Shown piece by piece: positions 1 through 8,706 of a stretch of 44,573 nt of DNA. The DNA lies in the NCBI GenBank assembly GCA_905214735.1, contig CAJMNI010000018.1, forward strand, positions 1-44,573. Reading direction: 5' to 3'. Each line of letters begins with the position of its first letter. Positions within the stretch are counted from its first letter, which is position 1. This DNA is from an uncultured bacterium. GTDB lineage: Bacteria > Bacteroidota > Bacteroidia > Bacteroidales > Muribaculaceae. The notes below the pieces were generated by a model. It saw only the letters and a list, made by a program, of their open reading frames with translations, was not told where the DNA came from and searched no databases. Position numbers and translations under genes: made by a program.

Positions 1-105
1 GTTTAAGGTTTAAAGTTTAAGGTTTAAGGTTTAAGGTTTAAAGTTTAAGGTTTAAGGTTTAAGGTTTAAAGTTTAAGGTTTAAAGTTTAGGGTTTAGGGT
101 TTAAG
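1..105. repeat. Tandem heptamer repeat, GTTTAAG/A type
   Basis: Fifteen consecutive 7-bp units fill this stretch and the array continues off the left edge. Most units read GTTTAAG or GTTTAAA; units 13 and 14 read GTTTAGG. The last base of successive units shows a higher-order pattern (G,A,G,G repeated twice, then G,A,G,A), so a 28-bp unit has probably been duplicated. It lies upstream of the small membrane-anchored protein gene at 163. Function unknown; it is not coding. Confidence 0.95.
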
Positions 106-110
106 GGATT

Positions 111-145
111 CATTCAACATTCAAAATTCAACATTCAACATTAAA
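111..145. repeat. Second tandem heptamer repeat, CATTCAA type
   Basis: Five 7-bp units (CATTCAA, CATTCAA, AATTCAA, CATTCAA, CATTAAA) follow the first array after a 5-nt gap. The unit sequence differs but the period is the same. The array ends 17 nt before the ATG at 163, so it would fall in the promoter or leader of that gene. Confidence 0.85.
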
Positions 146-162
146 AATTAATCACTAAGTAT

Positions 163-573
163 ATGGGCATTAGCGGCAAAGAGAGAGTTGGGGTTGCGGT
201 TATCGTCGTGCTGGCGGTTGCTGCGGCTGTCACAGGCATTTGCGTGCGCAGTTGCCGGAAAGCCCCCGAGCCTGCACCGTCCGACCTTGTCTTCTCGGCC
301 GATTCCGTCGCCGTCGAAGAAGTTGATGACGATCTCGGAAAGGGAGCCGGCGAATCGGTCGGCGCAGAGTCCGGAAAGGCGACGAATCGCGAAAGCCGGA
401 AAGGATTGAAAAGCCGTGACAGGCAGGGGAAAGATTCCGTGAGCCACGAATTCCGCAAGCATGGCGAAGCGGGAAAAACGAAAGATAAGAAAGCCGGCAA
501 AGCGAAGAAGAAAAAAGGAGAAAGCGGAAGCAGACAGACATCGCAGCGGAATTATCTCGACGAAACCCTCTGA
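163..573 (+). CDS. Small membrane-anchored basic protein, unknown function
   Basis: Encodes 136 aa. Residues 9-27 form one hydrophobic segment rich in Val and Ala, followed by ICVRSC, so the protein is probably anchored in the inner membrane by its N-terminus; a lipoprotein reading is weak because no good lipobox is present. The rest has no recognisable domain. It is acidic around residues 42-60 and then strongly Lys/Arg/Gly/Ser-rich (about residues 65-125), probably disordered, ending in NYLDETL. The ATG is chosen because the membrane segment follows directly and the codon use looks like the GC-rich neighbours. The gene lies between a tandem repeat array and the typA promoter. I do not recognise the family and assign no function. 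Confidence 0.6.
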   Translation: MGISGKERVGVAVIVVLAVAAAVTGICVRSCRKAPEPAPSDLVFSADSVAVEEVDDDLGKGAGESVGAESGKATNRESRKGLKSRDRQGKDSVSHEFRKHGEAGKTKDKKAGKAKKKKGESGSRQTSQRNYLDETL

Positions 574-605
574 ATGAGGCGGGAACGTGAAATTTATTGG
601 GCGGA

Positions 606-639
606 TTGTATGTTATATAGCATAAATTTTGTAACTTTG
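606..639 (+). promoter_or_regulatory. Promoter of typA
   Basis: A perfect Bacteroidetes -7 box TAACTTTG lies at 632-639, with a TTG at 606-608 as the -33 element (23-nt spacing, slightly long). Transcription would start near 645, giving a leader of about 20 nt before the ATG at 665. Confidence 0.7.
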
Positions 640-664
640 CAGTCGGAAAAAGAGAAAAAATTAT

Positions 665-2473
<1,809 letters not shown>

Positions 2474-2485
2474 TCAGGACAGGCA

Positions 2486-2530
2486 ATTAGCTAAATTAGC
2501 TAAATTAGCTAAAATAGCTGAGATAGCTAA
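2486..2530. repeat. 9-bp tandem repeat, ATTAGCTAA type (5 units)
   Basis: Five units in a row: ATTAGCTAA three times, then AATAGCTGA and GATAGCTAA. Each perfect unit contains the 8-bp palindrome TTAGCTAA. The array starts 13 nt after the typA stop and runs into the left arm of the terminator. A related array occurs at 8623-8658. Confidence 0.9.
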
Positions 2531-2569
2531 AAATCAGGGCGAGTCAAATTTGACTCGCCCTGATTTTTA
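2528..2569. terminator. Bidirectional terminator, 42-bp perfect palindrome
   Basis: The two 21-nt arms (2528-2548 and 2549-2569) are perfect inverted complements with no spacer. A GC-rich core (CAGGGCGAGTC) is flanked by A and T runs on both sides, so it can end transcription from typA on the plus strand and from the DUF2582 gene on the minus strand, which converge here. Confidence 0.85.
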
Positions 2570-2653
2570 ATGCGGGCGTCTTTGCGACGCGGGAATTGCG
2601 TGAATTAGTCTGAGGTTTTAGCAAATAGCCTGACGACTGTATGCGACAGTTTC

Positions 2654-2860
2654 TCAGACGAGAGCCACGATGATGTCCTCATCGTTTTCTGTGATGGTGA
2701 TCTTGCCCTCGCGGCCAAGCCAGCCAAGAGCTGCCATCAGCTCGTCTTTTTTCAGTTTTGTTGCTTTTTTGATACCTTTTAAACCAAGCATGCGTGTGTC
2801 TGTGTTCTCAAGTGCTTTGTAAACTTCACCTGACCAGGTGCCAATCGATTCGATGTTCAT
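2654..2860 (-). CDS. Winged helix-turn-helix protein, DUF2582 family
   Basis: A 68-aa protein that matches the short winged-helix DUF2582 family of Bacteroidetes over its whole length. The N-terminus (IGTWSGEVYKAL) is the first helix, LKGIKKATKLKKDELMAALGWL is the helix-turn-helix, and GKITITENDEDIIVAL is the beta wing. Such proteins are thought to be DNA-binding or protein-binding adaptors, but no target is known. It is monocistronic and convergent with typA, with a long AT-rich region upstream. The start codon is the only Met giving a complete fold. Confidence 0.85.
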   Translation of the reverse strand: MNIESIGTWSGEVYKALENTDTRMLGLKGIKKATKLKKDELMAALGWLGREGKITITENDEDIIVALV

Positions 2861-3180
2861 TATTATAAAAATTAAATTAAACTTGATTCATCGACTTGCG
2901 ACCGGTAACCTATCAAACCGCTTAATTTATTAACGGAAAAGTGAATAAATTTCCGCGGTTCCACAGGTTGGCAGATCGCGTTGCGAGTGCAAAGTTCTAA
3001 AAAAATTAACAAATATCAAAATTATTCGCCAATTTCTGACCTTTTACACACTAATTTAACAAATATAGGAGCCTTTTTGTTATAAAAAGAGGGCGAAAAG
3101 CCACCAAATTCGCGACAAATTTGCGGCAAGCCGCGCAATTTTGATTAAATTTGCGAAAGAAAAGAAACAGACAGATCAGA
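2861..3180. other. AT-rich intergenic region between divergent genes
   Basis: This 320-nt stretch separates the DUF2582 gene (minus) and rsgA (plus). It holds the rsgA promoter (3120-3153). On the minus strand a weak -7-like box GAACTTTGC (2989-2997) is followed upstream by CAAA strings near 3010-3020 and may be the DUF2582 promoter. I saw no coding potential or strong hairpin in it. Confidence 0.6.
3120..3153 (+). promoter_or_regulatory. Promoter of rsgA
   Basis: -33 element TTTG at 3120-3123 and -7 box TAAATTTG at 3146-3153, 22 nt apart. Transcription would start near 3160. The -7 box overlaps the TTG at 3151, which argues against that TTG as a translation start. Confidence 0.75.
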
Positions 3181-4125
3181 ATGGAAAAAAGAGAAGGATT
3201 AGTGGTGCGCAACACCGGCAGCAGCTATATGGTTCGGATGAGCGACGGGAGCGAAATCCCCTGCCGCGTTAAAGGGAATTTCCGCATCAAGGGAATCCGG
3301 ACGACATCGCCGGTGGCGGTGGGCGACATAGTGACAGTTCAGAAGGCGGCCGACGACGCCGACTATATCACTGCCATAGCCCCGAGGCGCAACTATATCA
3401 TCAGGCGGGCGTCGAATCTCTCCAAAGAGTCGCATATCCTTGCCTCCAACCTCGACTGCGCCGCGCTGGTGGTGTCGCTGCGCGATCCCTTCACGCCGAC
3501 CACCTTCATCGACCGTTTCTTAGCCACCGCCGAAGCCTACGCCGTTCCCGCAATCCTGATTCTTAACAAAGAGGATATCTGGGACGCCGACGACCGCGAA
3601 CTTGCCGACGGAATGCAATATCTTTACGAATCTATAGGTTACAAGACCTTCCGCGTGTCGGCCGCCACCGGAGAGGGCCTCGAGCCGCTGAAGGAATTCC
3701 TGAAAGGAAAGACCACTCTGATGGCCGGCAACAGCGGCGTCGGCAAATCGTCGCTGATCAACGCCCTCGTGCCGGGTGCCCTGCTTAAGACTGCGAAAGT
3801 TTCGGACATTCACCACACGGGAATGCACACCACCACCTTTTCAGAGATGATCCCGCTCCCCGGAGGAGGCGACCTTATCGACGTTCCGGGAGTGAAAGGC
3901 TTCGGCACGATAGATTTCGACGCCGCGATGGTGTCGCATTATTTCCCCGAAATCTTCCGTATTGGTCAGGATTGCCGCTATGGCAACTGCAAGCACACCG
4001 GAGAGCCGGGATGCGCCGTGGTGCCGGCCGTGGCCGACCACCGCATCTCCGAAAGCCGCTATGCCTCCTATCTTTCGATACTCGAAGAGCTTGAAGACGA
4101 CGACAAATACCGCAAACCGTTCTGA
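3181..4125 (+). CDS. rsgA: Ribosome small subunit biogenesis GTPase RsgA
   Basis: A circularly permuted GTPase that checks late 30S maturation. From the ATG at 3181 the protein is 314 aa: an OB fold (residues 1-70), then GTPase motifs in permuted order, G4 NKED at 129-132, P-loop GNSGVGKS at 183-190 and G3 DVPG at 234-237. The C-terminal zinc site is visible as C265, C270, H272 and C278. The open frame extends upstream to a TTG at 3151, but that codon sits inside the -7 promoter box and the extra residues (RKKRNRQIR) are not family-like, so 3181 is preferred. The gene has its own promoter and a hairpin terminator at 4200-4235. Confidence 0.97.
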   Translation: MEKREGLVVRNTGSSYMVRMSDGSEIPCRVKGNFRIKGIRTTSPVAVGDIVTVQKAADDADYITAIAPRRNYIIRRASNLSKESHILASNLDCAALVVSLRDPFTPTTFIDRFLATAEAYAVPAILILNKEDIWDADDRELADGMQYLYESIGYKTFRVSAATGEGLEPLKEFLKGKTTLMAGNSGVGKSSLINALVPGALLKTAKVSDIHHTGMHTTTFSEMIPLPGGGDLIDVPGVKGFGTIDFDAAMVSHYFPEIFRIGQDCRYGNCKHTGEPGCAVVPAVADHRISESRYASYLSILEELEDDDKYRKPF

Positions 4126-4199
4126 GCAGGCATATATATAGAGATAGCGGCGAATTATCAGGAAGAATTATAACGCAGAAACAGAAACAGAATCAAAAT

Positions 4200-4235
4200 A
4201 AAAGAAGGATTGACCTCCCGGCCGATCCTTCTTTT
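4200..4235 (+). terminator. rsgA terminator
   Basis: Inverted repeat with 11-nt arms, AAAAGAAGGAT (4200-4210) and ATCCTTCTTTT (4225-4235), separated by 14 nt and ending in a T run. The region from here to 4398 shows no gene. Confidence 0.75.
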
Positions 4236-4398
4236 GTAAGTGCCCTTGCGGCAGTGTTGTTCAAACATTGGGCCGCTCAGACATTAATGCTAAAAATCAA
4301 AACTAAATCACACTATCTATTCTTTACTTTTAAATCAAATTCGGTTTCCTCTCTGCCGGAGATTGTCGGTTGGCAATCCTGCCCGGCGCCGGGGTGAA

Positions 4399-4842
4399 TC
4401 ATTTCCTGAAGGGCACCGACCAGACCACTCTGGTAGGGACGGGCTGCCCGTTGATGCGGCCCGGCGTCCATTCCGGCATCAGGCCGAGGATGCGCACCGC
4501 CTCGCGGTTGAGCGACGGTTCCACGCCGCGGAGCACTGAAATATGGCTGATCGTCCCGTCGGCGTTGACCACGAACGAGCAGGTCACTCTTCCCTGAATC
4601 CCCTTCTGATAAGCCTTCTTGGGATAGCGGCGGGTGTGGTTGATGAAATTCATCAGCTTCGAATCTCCTCCCGGAAAAGAGGGCTTTTCCGACACGTAGT
4701 CATATTCGTAGACCTCAATATAGTTGGTGCATCCCTGATTGGAACTGCCGATGTTGACGCGGCAGGTCTGGGCTTTCGCACCCGAGGCTCCGAAAAGGAG
4801 CCCGCAACCGAGGAGGAGTAAAAGAGAGTAAATTTTTACCAT
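4399..4842 (-). CDS. Secreted TonB C-terminal domain protein
   Basis: The protein is 147 aa from the ATG at 4842. A hydrophobic N-terminus ending AKAQ (residues 1-25) looks like a cleavable signal peptide; LLGC within it could alternatively be a lipobox. After a Cys-containing stretch, residues about 50-147 form a TonB C-terminal domain: the linker EKPSFPGGDSKLMNFI, then YPKKAYQKGIQGRVTCSFVV and DGTISHISVLRGV, ending VPTRVVWSVPFRK. TonB C-terminal domains contact TonB boxes of outer-membrane transporters, but this protein lacks the uncleaved anchor and Pro-rich spanner of a true TonB. The frame is open upstream to 5001, yet that region contains the promoter, so 4842 is the start. Confidence 0.8.
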   Translation of the reverse strand: MVKIYSLLLLLGCGLLFGASGAKAQTCRVNIGSSNQGCTNYIEVYEYDYVSEKPSFPGGDSKLMNFINHTRRYPKKAYQKGIQGRVTCSFVVNADGTISHISVLRGVEPSLNREAVRILGLMPEWTPGRINGQPVPTRVVWSVPFRK

Positions 4843-5202
4843 ACAGTGCTGGAAATGTTCATTAAAAAGATGGCTCCCGTGCGAAAGCGAAATAGAGGCT
4901 CCGGCGGGGCGTCGCGAAAAATGGAGCTGAATGAGAGTTCGATGTGTTTTCCGCGGTCTTTGTTGCAAATTTAGAGTTATTGGTTGAATTATGCAAAGCA
5001 TAAAAGTTAATTAATAGTTAACAATGCTTAAACGGCTCAGGTAAGTATTAAATGCCGTTAAATTGGCCTGAAAAAGTGGCTTGGAGCCAAGATCCGGAGG
5101 GGCATGGAGCGGGCCGGATCGCCCCTTGCCGGAGCAAAAAAGGAGGGGTGCGGATAATAGAGGCGCGGAGAGTTTCGTTATATAAAAGTTTTACCTCGTG
5201 AA
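4843..5202. other. Intergenic region between divergent genes
   Basis: This 360-nt region separates the TonB-domain gene (minus) and porQ (plus). It holds the minus-strand promoter at 4966-4997. Nearer porQ there are two small hairpin candidates, TGGCT-tgg-AGCCA (5077-5089) and GATCCGG/CCGGATC (5091-5097 with 5114-5120), which may structure the porQ leader. I found no convincing plus-strand promoter and no coding sequence. Confidence 0.5.
4966..4997 (-). promoter_or_regulatory. Promoter of the TonB-domain gene
   Basis: Read on the minus strand: TTTG at 4997-4994 and TAAATTTG at 4973-4966, 20 nt apart, matching the Bacteroidetes consensus. The leader to the ATG at 4842 would be about 115 nt. 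Confidence 0.75.
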
Positions 5203-6228
5203 ATGAAGAAAATCCGCAAGATCATCATCACCCTGACGGCTATGGTATCCGCTTCGGCGGTAGCCACGGCGGGCGATACCTCCGACGCCTACCATTTCCT
5301 CAACATCCCGACCTCGTCGCATGTCTATGGTCTGGGGGGCAACAACATCGCCATCATCGACGATGACGTGACCCTTGCCGACCAGAACCCGGCGCTGATT
5401 GGACCCGAGCTGGAGAAGCAGGTGGCGGTGAACTATATGTATTACATGGGGACGGGGAATTTTGCGGGTCTCCGTTACGGCATGGCGGCCGACGAGCACA
5501 GCGGATGGGCTATCGGCCTGCGCTATCTCAACTACGGCAGTTTCGACGGTTACGACGAATTCGGAACTCCGACCGGCTCGTTCACACCGAGCGACCTTGT
5601 GGTGGAGGGAACCTATGCGCGCGACATTGCAGGACGCTGGCGCGGCGGCGTCAACCTCAAGATGGCCTACAGCAACTATGAGAATTACAACGCATTCGCA
5701 ATCGCCGTCGATCTCGGAGTCAACTATTACGATGAAGAGCACGACCTGTCGTTTTCCGTGGTGCTGAAAAACATGGGAGGTCAGGTGAAGCGTTTCGACA
5801 AGGAATACAACCGCCTCCCCTTCGACATCCAGATCGGCTATATGCAGAGCATCGGCCATTCACCCTTCCAGATTTCAATCACGGCCAACAATCTCACGCG
5901 CTGGAACATTCCATATTACGCCTACAACAAAGAGGATGAGGGTGAACGCTTTGAGGAGAAGAAGGGATTTTTCTCCAACTTTTTCCGTCATCTCATCTTC
6001 GGACTGCAGTATCAGCCGTCGGAAAAATTCTATGTCGATCTGGCCTACAACTACAAGACGCGGAGCGACATGACCAATTTCAACCAGAGTTTTCTTTCCG
6101 GATTCTCGATAGGAGCCGGATTCCGCACGCGCGGCTTCTCAGTCGGCGCGGCCTACGGTCAGCCCCACAAATCGGCGTCGACCGTGATGGTCAATCTCTC
6201 ATGCTCCATCGGGGAGCTGATGAGATAG
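5203..6228 (+). CDS. porQ: PorQ-family outer membrane protein
   Basis: A 341-aa protein with an N-terminal signal peptide (about residues 1-23, ending ATAG) and a beta-barrel body of alternating strands. The start of the mature region, DAYHFLNIPTSSHVYGLGG followed by DQNPALIGPE, is the hallmark of the PorQ/PorV family. PorQ was named for the type IX secretion system of Porphyromonas, but the family also occurs in Bacteroidales; no other T9SS gene is visible here, so involvement in T9SS is not shown. It is a single gene, convergent with cdaA. In many Bacteroidales porQ is adjacent to cmk; here cmk lies 21 kb away. Confidence 0.9.
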   Translation: MKKIRKIIITLTAMVSASAVATAGDTSDAYHFLNIPTSSHVYGLGGNNIAIIDDDVTLADQNPALIGPELEKQVAVNYMYYMGTGNFAGLRYGMAADEHSGWAIGLRYLNYGSFDGYDEFGTPTGSFTPSDLVVEGTYARDIAGRWRGGVNLKMAYSNYENYNAFAIAVDLGVNYYDEEHDLSFSVVLKNMGGQVKRFDKEYNRLPFDIQIGYMQSIGHSPFQISITANNLTRWNIPYYAYNKEDEGERFEEKKGFFSNFFRHLIFGLQYQPSEKFYVDLAYNYKTRSDMTNFNQSFLSGFSIGAGFRTRGFSVGAAYGQPHKSASTVMVNLSCSIGELMR

Positions 6229-6266
6229 GAGCGCAGACAAATCCGTAAAAAGCAGTATTGTAAAAA

Positions 6267-7031
6267 TCAGCCGAGTGCCTCCGAGAGGATGTGCTCCAGG
6301 TCGATTGCGCTCACCTTGATCCTGAACTGGCCTGCAATGGCCACGGAAATACCCCCCGTTTCCTCGCTGACGATCACGCAGACCGAGTCGGTGACCTGGC
6401 TCATTCCGAGCGCCGCGCGGTGGCGCAATCCCAGATTCTTGGGGATGTTCATGTCGTGGCTCACCGGCAGAATGCAGCCAACGGAGGCGATGCGGTGGTT
6501 GGCGATGATCATTGCCCCGTCGTGGAGCGGGGAATTCTTGAAGAAAATATTCTCGATGAGGCGCACGTTGATGTCGGCGTCGATCTCGTCTCCGGTCTTT
6601 TCATAATCGGAGAGGGGCATCTTGCGCTGGAACACAATGAGGGCGCCCGTTTTCGACTTCGACATCGACATGCAGGCGTAGACCAAGTTCATCACCTCGG
6701 CGTGGGTGCGCCCGTCGTCTTTCTTATGCTTGAAGATTCCCCTGATGCGGAGCCAGTTGCCGCGTTCGCCGATGTCGATGAGGAATCGCTTTATCTGGTC
6801 CTGGAACAGGATCACGAGCACTATCAGGCCGATGCTCATGAACTTGTCGACGATGGTGCCGGTGAGGCGCATGTCGAAGATTTCGAACGAAACCACCCAG
6901 ATAAGGATGAAGGCGAGCACGCCGTAGAAAAGCGACAGTGTGCCGCTGCTCTTCATCAGCCTGTAGAGGTAGAAGAGCATCAGCGCCACGATCAGGATAT
7001 CGATAATGTCTTTAATGCCGAAATTGATCAT
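6267..7031 (-). CDS. cdaA: Diadenylate cyclase CdaA
   Basis: The product (254 aa) makes c-di-AMP from two ATP. Three membrane helices occupy roughly residues 8-24, 30-50 and 60-78. The cytoplasmic DAC domain carries both signature motifs, DGA at 171-173 (in SPLHDGAMII) and RHR at 203-205 (in LRHRAALG), so it should be active. It follows folP by 28 nt on the same strand, forming a probable two-gene operon. c-di-AMP usually controls osmolyte and K+ transport and cell-wall balance; no effector gene lies nearby. Confidence 0.97.
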   Translation of the reverse strand: MINFGIKDIIDILIVALMLFYLYRLMKSSGTLSLFYGVLAFILIWVVSFEIFDMRLTGTIVDKFMSIGLIVLVILFQDQIKRFLIDIGERGNWLRIRGIFKHKKDDGRTHAEVMNLVYACMSMSKSKTGALIVFQRKMPLSDYEKTGDEIDADINVRLIENIFFKNSPLHDGAMIIANHRIASVGCILPVSHDMNIPKNLGLRHRAALGMSQVTDSVCVIVSEETGGISVAIAGQFRIKVSAIDLEHILSEALG

Positions 7032-7059
7032 TGCTTTTGCATGTATATTCAGGCCGGGA

Positions 7060-8007
7060 TCAGTAGGGGATAAGGCCGTCGGGGTTTAAGTCGGGGTTGA
7101 ATAAGGTTGAGATGGAGGGAAAATCGGCGGGGAGATTGCGGAGCATCGCCTCGAAGAGCGTCACGGCCTGGACGGCCTCTTTCACGTCGTGGACGCGGAG
7201 GATGGAGGCGCCCCCGATGAGGGCCAGCGTGTTGAGCACCGTGGTGCCGTTGAGGGCTTCGTCGGGGCGGATTCCGAGTTCCTTCCAGATCATCGTCTTG
7301 CGCGAGATTCCGACCAGCAGGGGGCACCGGAGTTGGCGGAAAACGGGAAGCCGGCCGAGGAGCTGGTAATTCTGGTCGATGCTCTTCGCGAAACCGAATC
7401 CCGGGTCGACGATCACGTCGGCGATGCCGATGGCGTGGAGCAGGTCGACTTTCCGGGCGAGGGCTTCGAGCACTTCGGCTGTCACGTCGTCGTAGTCGGT
7501 GAGCTGCTGCATGGAGTCGGGCGTTCCGCGCGTGTGCATCGCCACATAGGGCACCTTCAGCTCGGCCACGGTGATCGCCATCTCCGGGTCGAGGTCGCCG
7601 GCGCTGATGTCGTTGATCATGTCGGCGTGCCAGCGCTCCACGCAGTGACGGGCCACAGCGGCGCGGTAGGTATCGATCGATATGAGTGCCTCCGGGAAGC
7701 GGGCACGGATTGCCTCGAGGGCGCTGTCGAGGCGTTCGGTCTCCTCCTTTTCGCTCACCGGGGCGGCGCCGGGGCGGGTGGAGCAGGCGCCGAGGTCGAT
7801 GATGTCGGCGCCGTCGGCCAGCATCCGCGCCACGCGCGTGGCCGCGGCGGCGCCGCTCGCGCAGCGGCTCCCGGCAAAGAAGCTGTCGGGCGTGGCGTTG
7901 ACTATCCCCATCACCCAGGGGCGGGCGAGCTCTACCAGCCTCCCTCCGATATGCAGCGAGGTGGAAATGCGCTCGGTGATTCCTATCGATGTGATGTTCC
8001 TGTCCAT
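7060..8007 (-). CDS. folP: Dihydropteroate synthase FolP
   Basis: The 315-aa enzyme condenses p-aminobenzoate with hydroxymethyl-dihydropterin diphosphate in folate synthesis and is the sulfonamide target. Visible motifs: MGIVNATPDSFF (residues 33-44), DLGACSTRPGA, NDISAGD, a Mg/pterin-site DPGFGFAKS, VGISRKTM, and the C-terminal RVHDVKEAV. The loop DLGACSTRPG replaces the common DIGGESTRPG, a modest variant. It begins a folP-cdaA operon. The region between it and rplS contains a partial minus-strand -7 box (TAACTTCG, 8049-8042). Confidence 0.96.
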   Translation of the reverse strand: MDRNITSIGITERISTSLHIGGRLVELARPWVMGIVNATPDSFFAGSRCASGAAAATRVARMLADGADIIDLGACSTRPGAAPVSEKEETERLDSALEAIRARFPEALISIDTYRAAVARHCVERWHADMINDISAGDLDPEMAITVAELKVPYVAMHTRGTPDSMQQLTDYDDVTAEVLEALARKVDLLHAIGIADVIVDPGFGFAKSIDQNYQLLGRLPVFRQLRCPLLVGISRKTMIWKELGIRPDEALNGTTVLNTLALIGGASILRVHDVKEAVQAVTLFEAMLRNLPADFPSISTLFNPDLNPDGLIPY

Positions 8008-8057
8008 TTTTCGTGAAGCGGGGGGTTAGCATACCGCTATGCGAAGTTAGCACTTTT

Positions 8058-8089
8058 TTTGCTTATATAAAATATTTTGCTTAACTTTG
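8058..8089 (+). promoter_or_regulatory. Promoter of rplS
   Basis: TTTG at 8058-8061 and TAACTTTG at 8082-8089 with 20-nt spacing, a consensus housekeeping promoter. The leader to the ATG at 8159 would be about 65 nt. Confidence 0.8.
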
Positions 8090-8158
8090 CGCTCGGTTTC
8101 GCAATCTCTGGTAAGACAAGCTGCTTATTACATTGCAAATTAAAAACAAAAAAATAAA

Positions 8159-8524
8159 ATGGACTTAATCAAGATCGCGGAGGAGGCATTCGCCACTCCC
8201 AAAAAGCAATTTGACGAGTTCGGTCCCGGCGACACAATCACAGTCGCTTACCGAATCAAAGAGGGTAACAAGGAGCGTATTCAGATGTATCGCGGCGTCG
8301 TGATCAAGATCAGCGGCCAGGGCGACAAAAAGCGCTTCACAGTTAGAAAGATCTCCGACGGAATCGGCGTAGAGCGTATCTTCCCCATGGAGTCTCCCTT
8401 CATCGAGTCGATCACTACCAACAAGTATGGTAAGGTGCGTCGCGCAAAACTCTACTATCTGCGCAACCTCACCGGCAAGAAGGCTCGTATCAAAGAGCGT
8501 TTCGTAAAGAAAGAGCAGAAGTAA
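8159..8524 (+). CDS. rplS: 50S ribosomal protein L19
   Basis: 121 aa, full length. The sequence shows the L19 core: FGPGDTITVAYRIKEGNKERIQ, YRGVVIKISG, RKISDGIGVERIFPMESPFIE and the basic tail LRNLTGKKARIKERF. L19 lies at the 30S-50S interface. The gene stands alone with its own promoter and an intrinsic terminator, not in the trmD operon common in Proteobacteria. Certain assignment. Confidence 0.99.
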   Translation: MDLIKIAEEAFATPKKQFDEFGPGDTITVAYRIKEGNKERIQMYRGVVIKISGQGDKKRFTVRKISDGIGVERIFPMESPFIESITTNKYGKVRRAKLYYLRNLTGKKARIKERFVKKEQK

Positions 8525-8541
8525 TAACTTCTATCAACGCT

Positions 8542-8579
8542 AAAAAAACGGCAGTGTCTGATGGCGCGGCCGTTTTTTT
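8542..8579 (+). terminator. rplS terminator
   Basis: Arms AAAAAAACGGC (8542-8552) and GCCGTTTTTTT (8569-8579) with a 16-nt loop; the right arm ends in seven T. A standard intrinsic terminator, which could work in both directions. Confidence 0.85.
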
Positions 8580-8596
8580 ATTTCGGAATAATTTGC

Positions 8597-8604
8597 TAAT
8601 TTTG
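8597..8604 (+). promoter_or_regulatory. Probable -7 box of gpmI
   Basis: TAATTTTG matches the -7 consensus and is followed by GCAAAG; the -33 element is poor because the position lies in the T run of the preceding terminator. The leader would include the 9-bp tandem repeat at 8623-8658. Confidence 0.5.
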
Positions 8605-8622
8605 CAAAGTGGCTCAGTCCGT

Positions 8623-8658
8623 TTCAGCTAAGATAGCTAAAATAGCTAAGGTAGCTGC
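8623..8658. repeat. 9-bp tandem repeat, NATAGCTAA type (4 units)
   Basis: Units TTCAGCTAA, GATAGCTAA, AATAGCTAA and GGTAGCTGC. The central AGCTAA core is the same as in the array at 2486-2530 downstream of typA, so the two arrays belong to one dispersed family. This copy falls in the presumed gpmI leader. Confidence 0.85.
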
Positions 8659-8706
8659 ATAAGATCTAAGAAATAAGAAGAATTAAGGATTATATATTTT
8701 TTTGAC

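Noticed and set aside
1..105. Telomere or replicon end
   Set aside because: Only two units match TTTAGGG, the array is at the window edge by chance of cutting, and no hairpin or terminal-protein feature is visible.
2486..2530. CRISPR array
   Set aside because: Units are 9 bp with no spacers; it is a simple tandem repeat. The other arrays have the same problem.
3151..3180. Upstream TTG start for rsgA
   Set aside because: The TTG lies within the -7 promoter box and the added residues are not part of the family.
5203..6228. Evidence for a complete type IX secretion system from porQ
   Set aside because: PorQ relatives occur without T9SS; no gldKLMN, porT or sov-like gene and no T9SS C-terminal signal were seen in the window.
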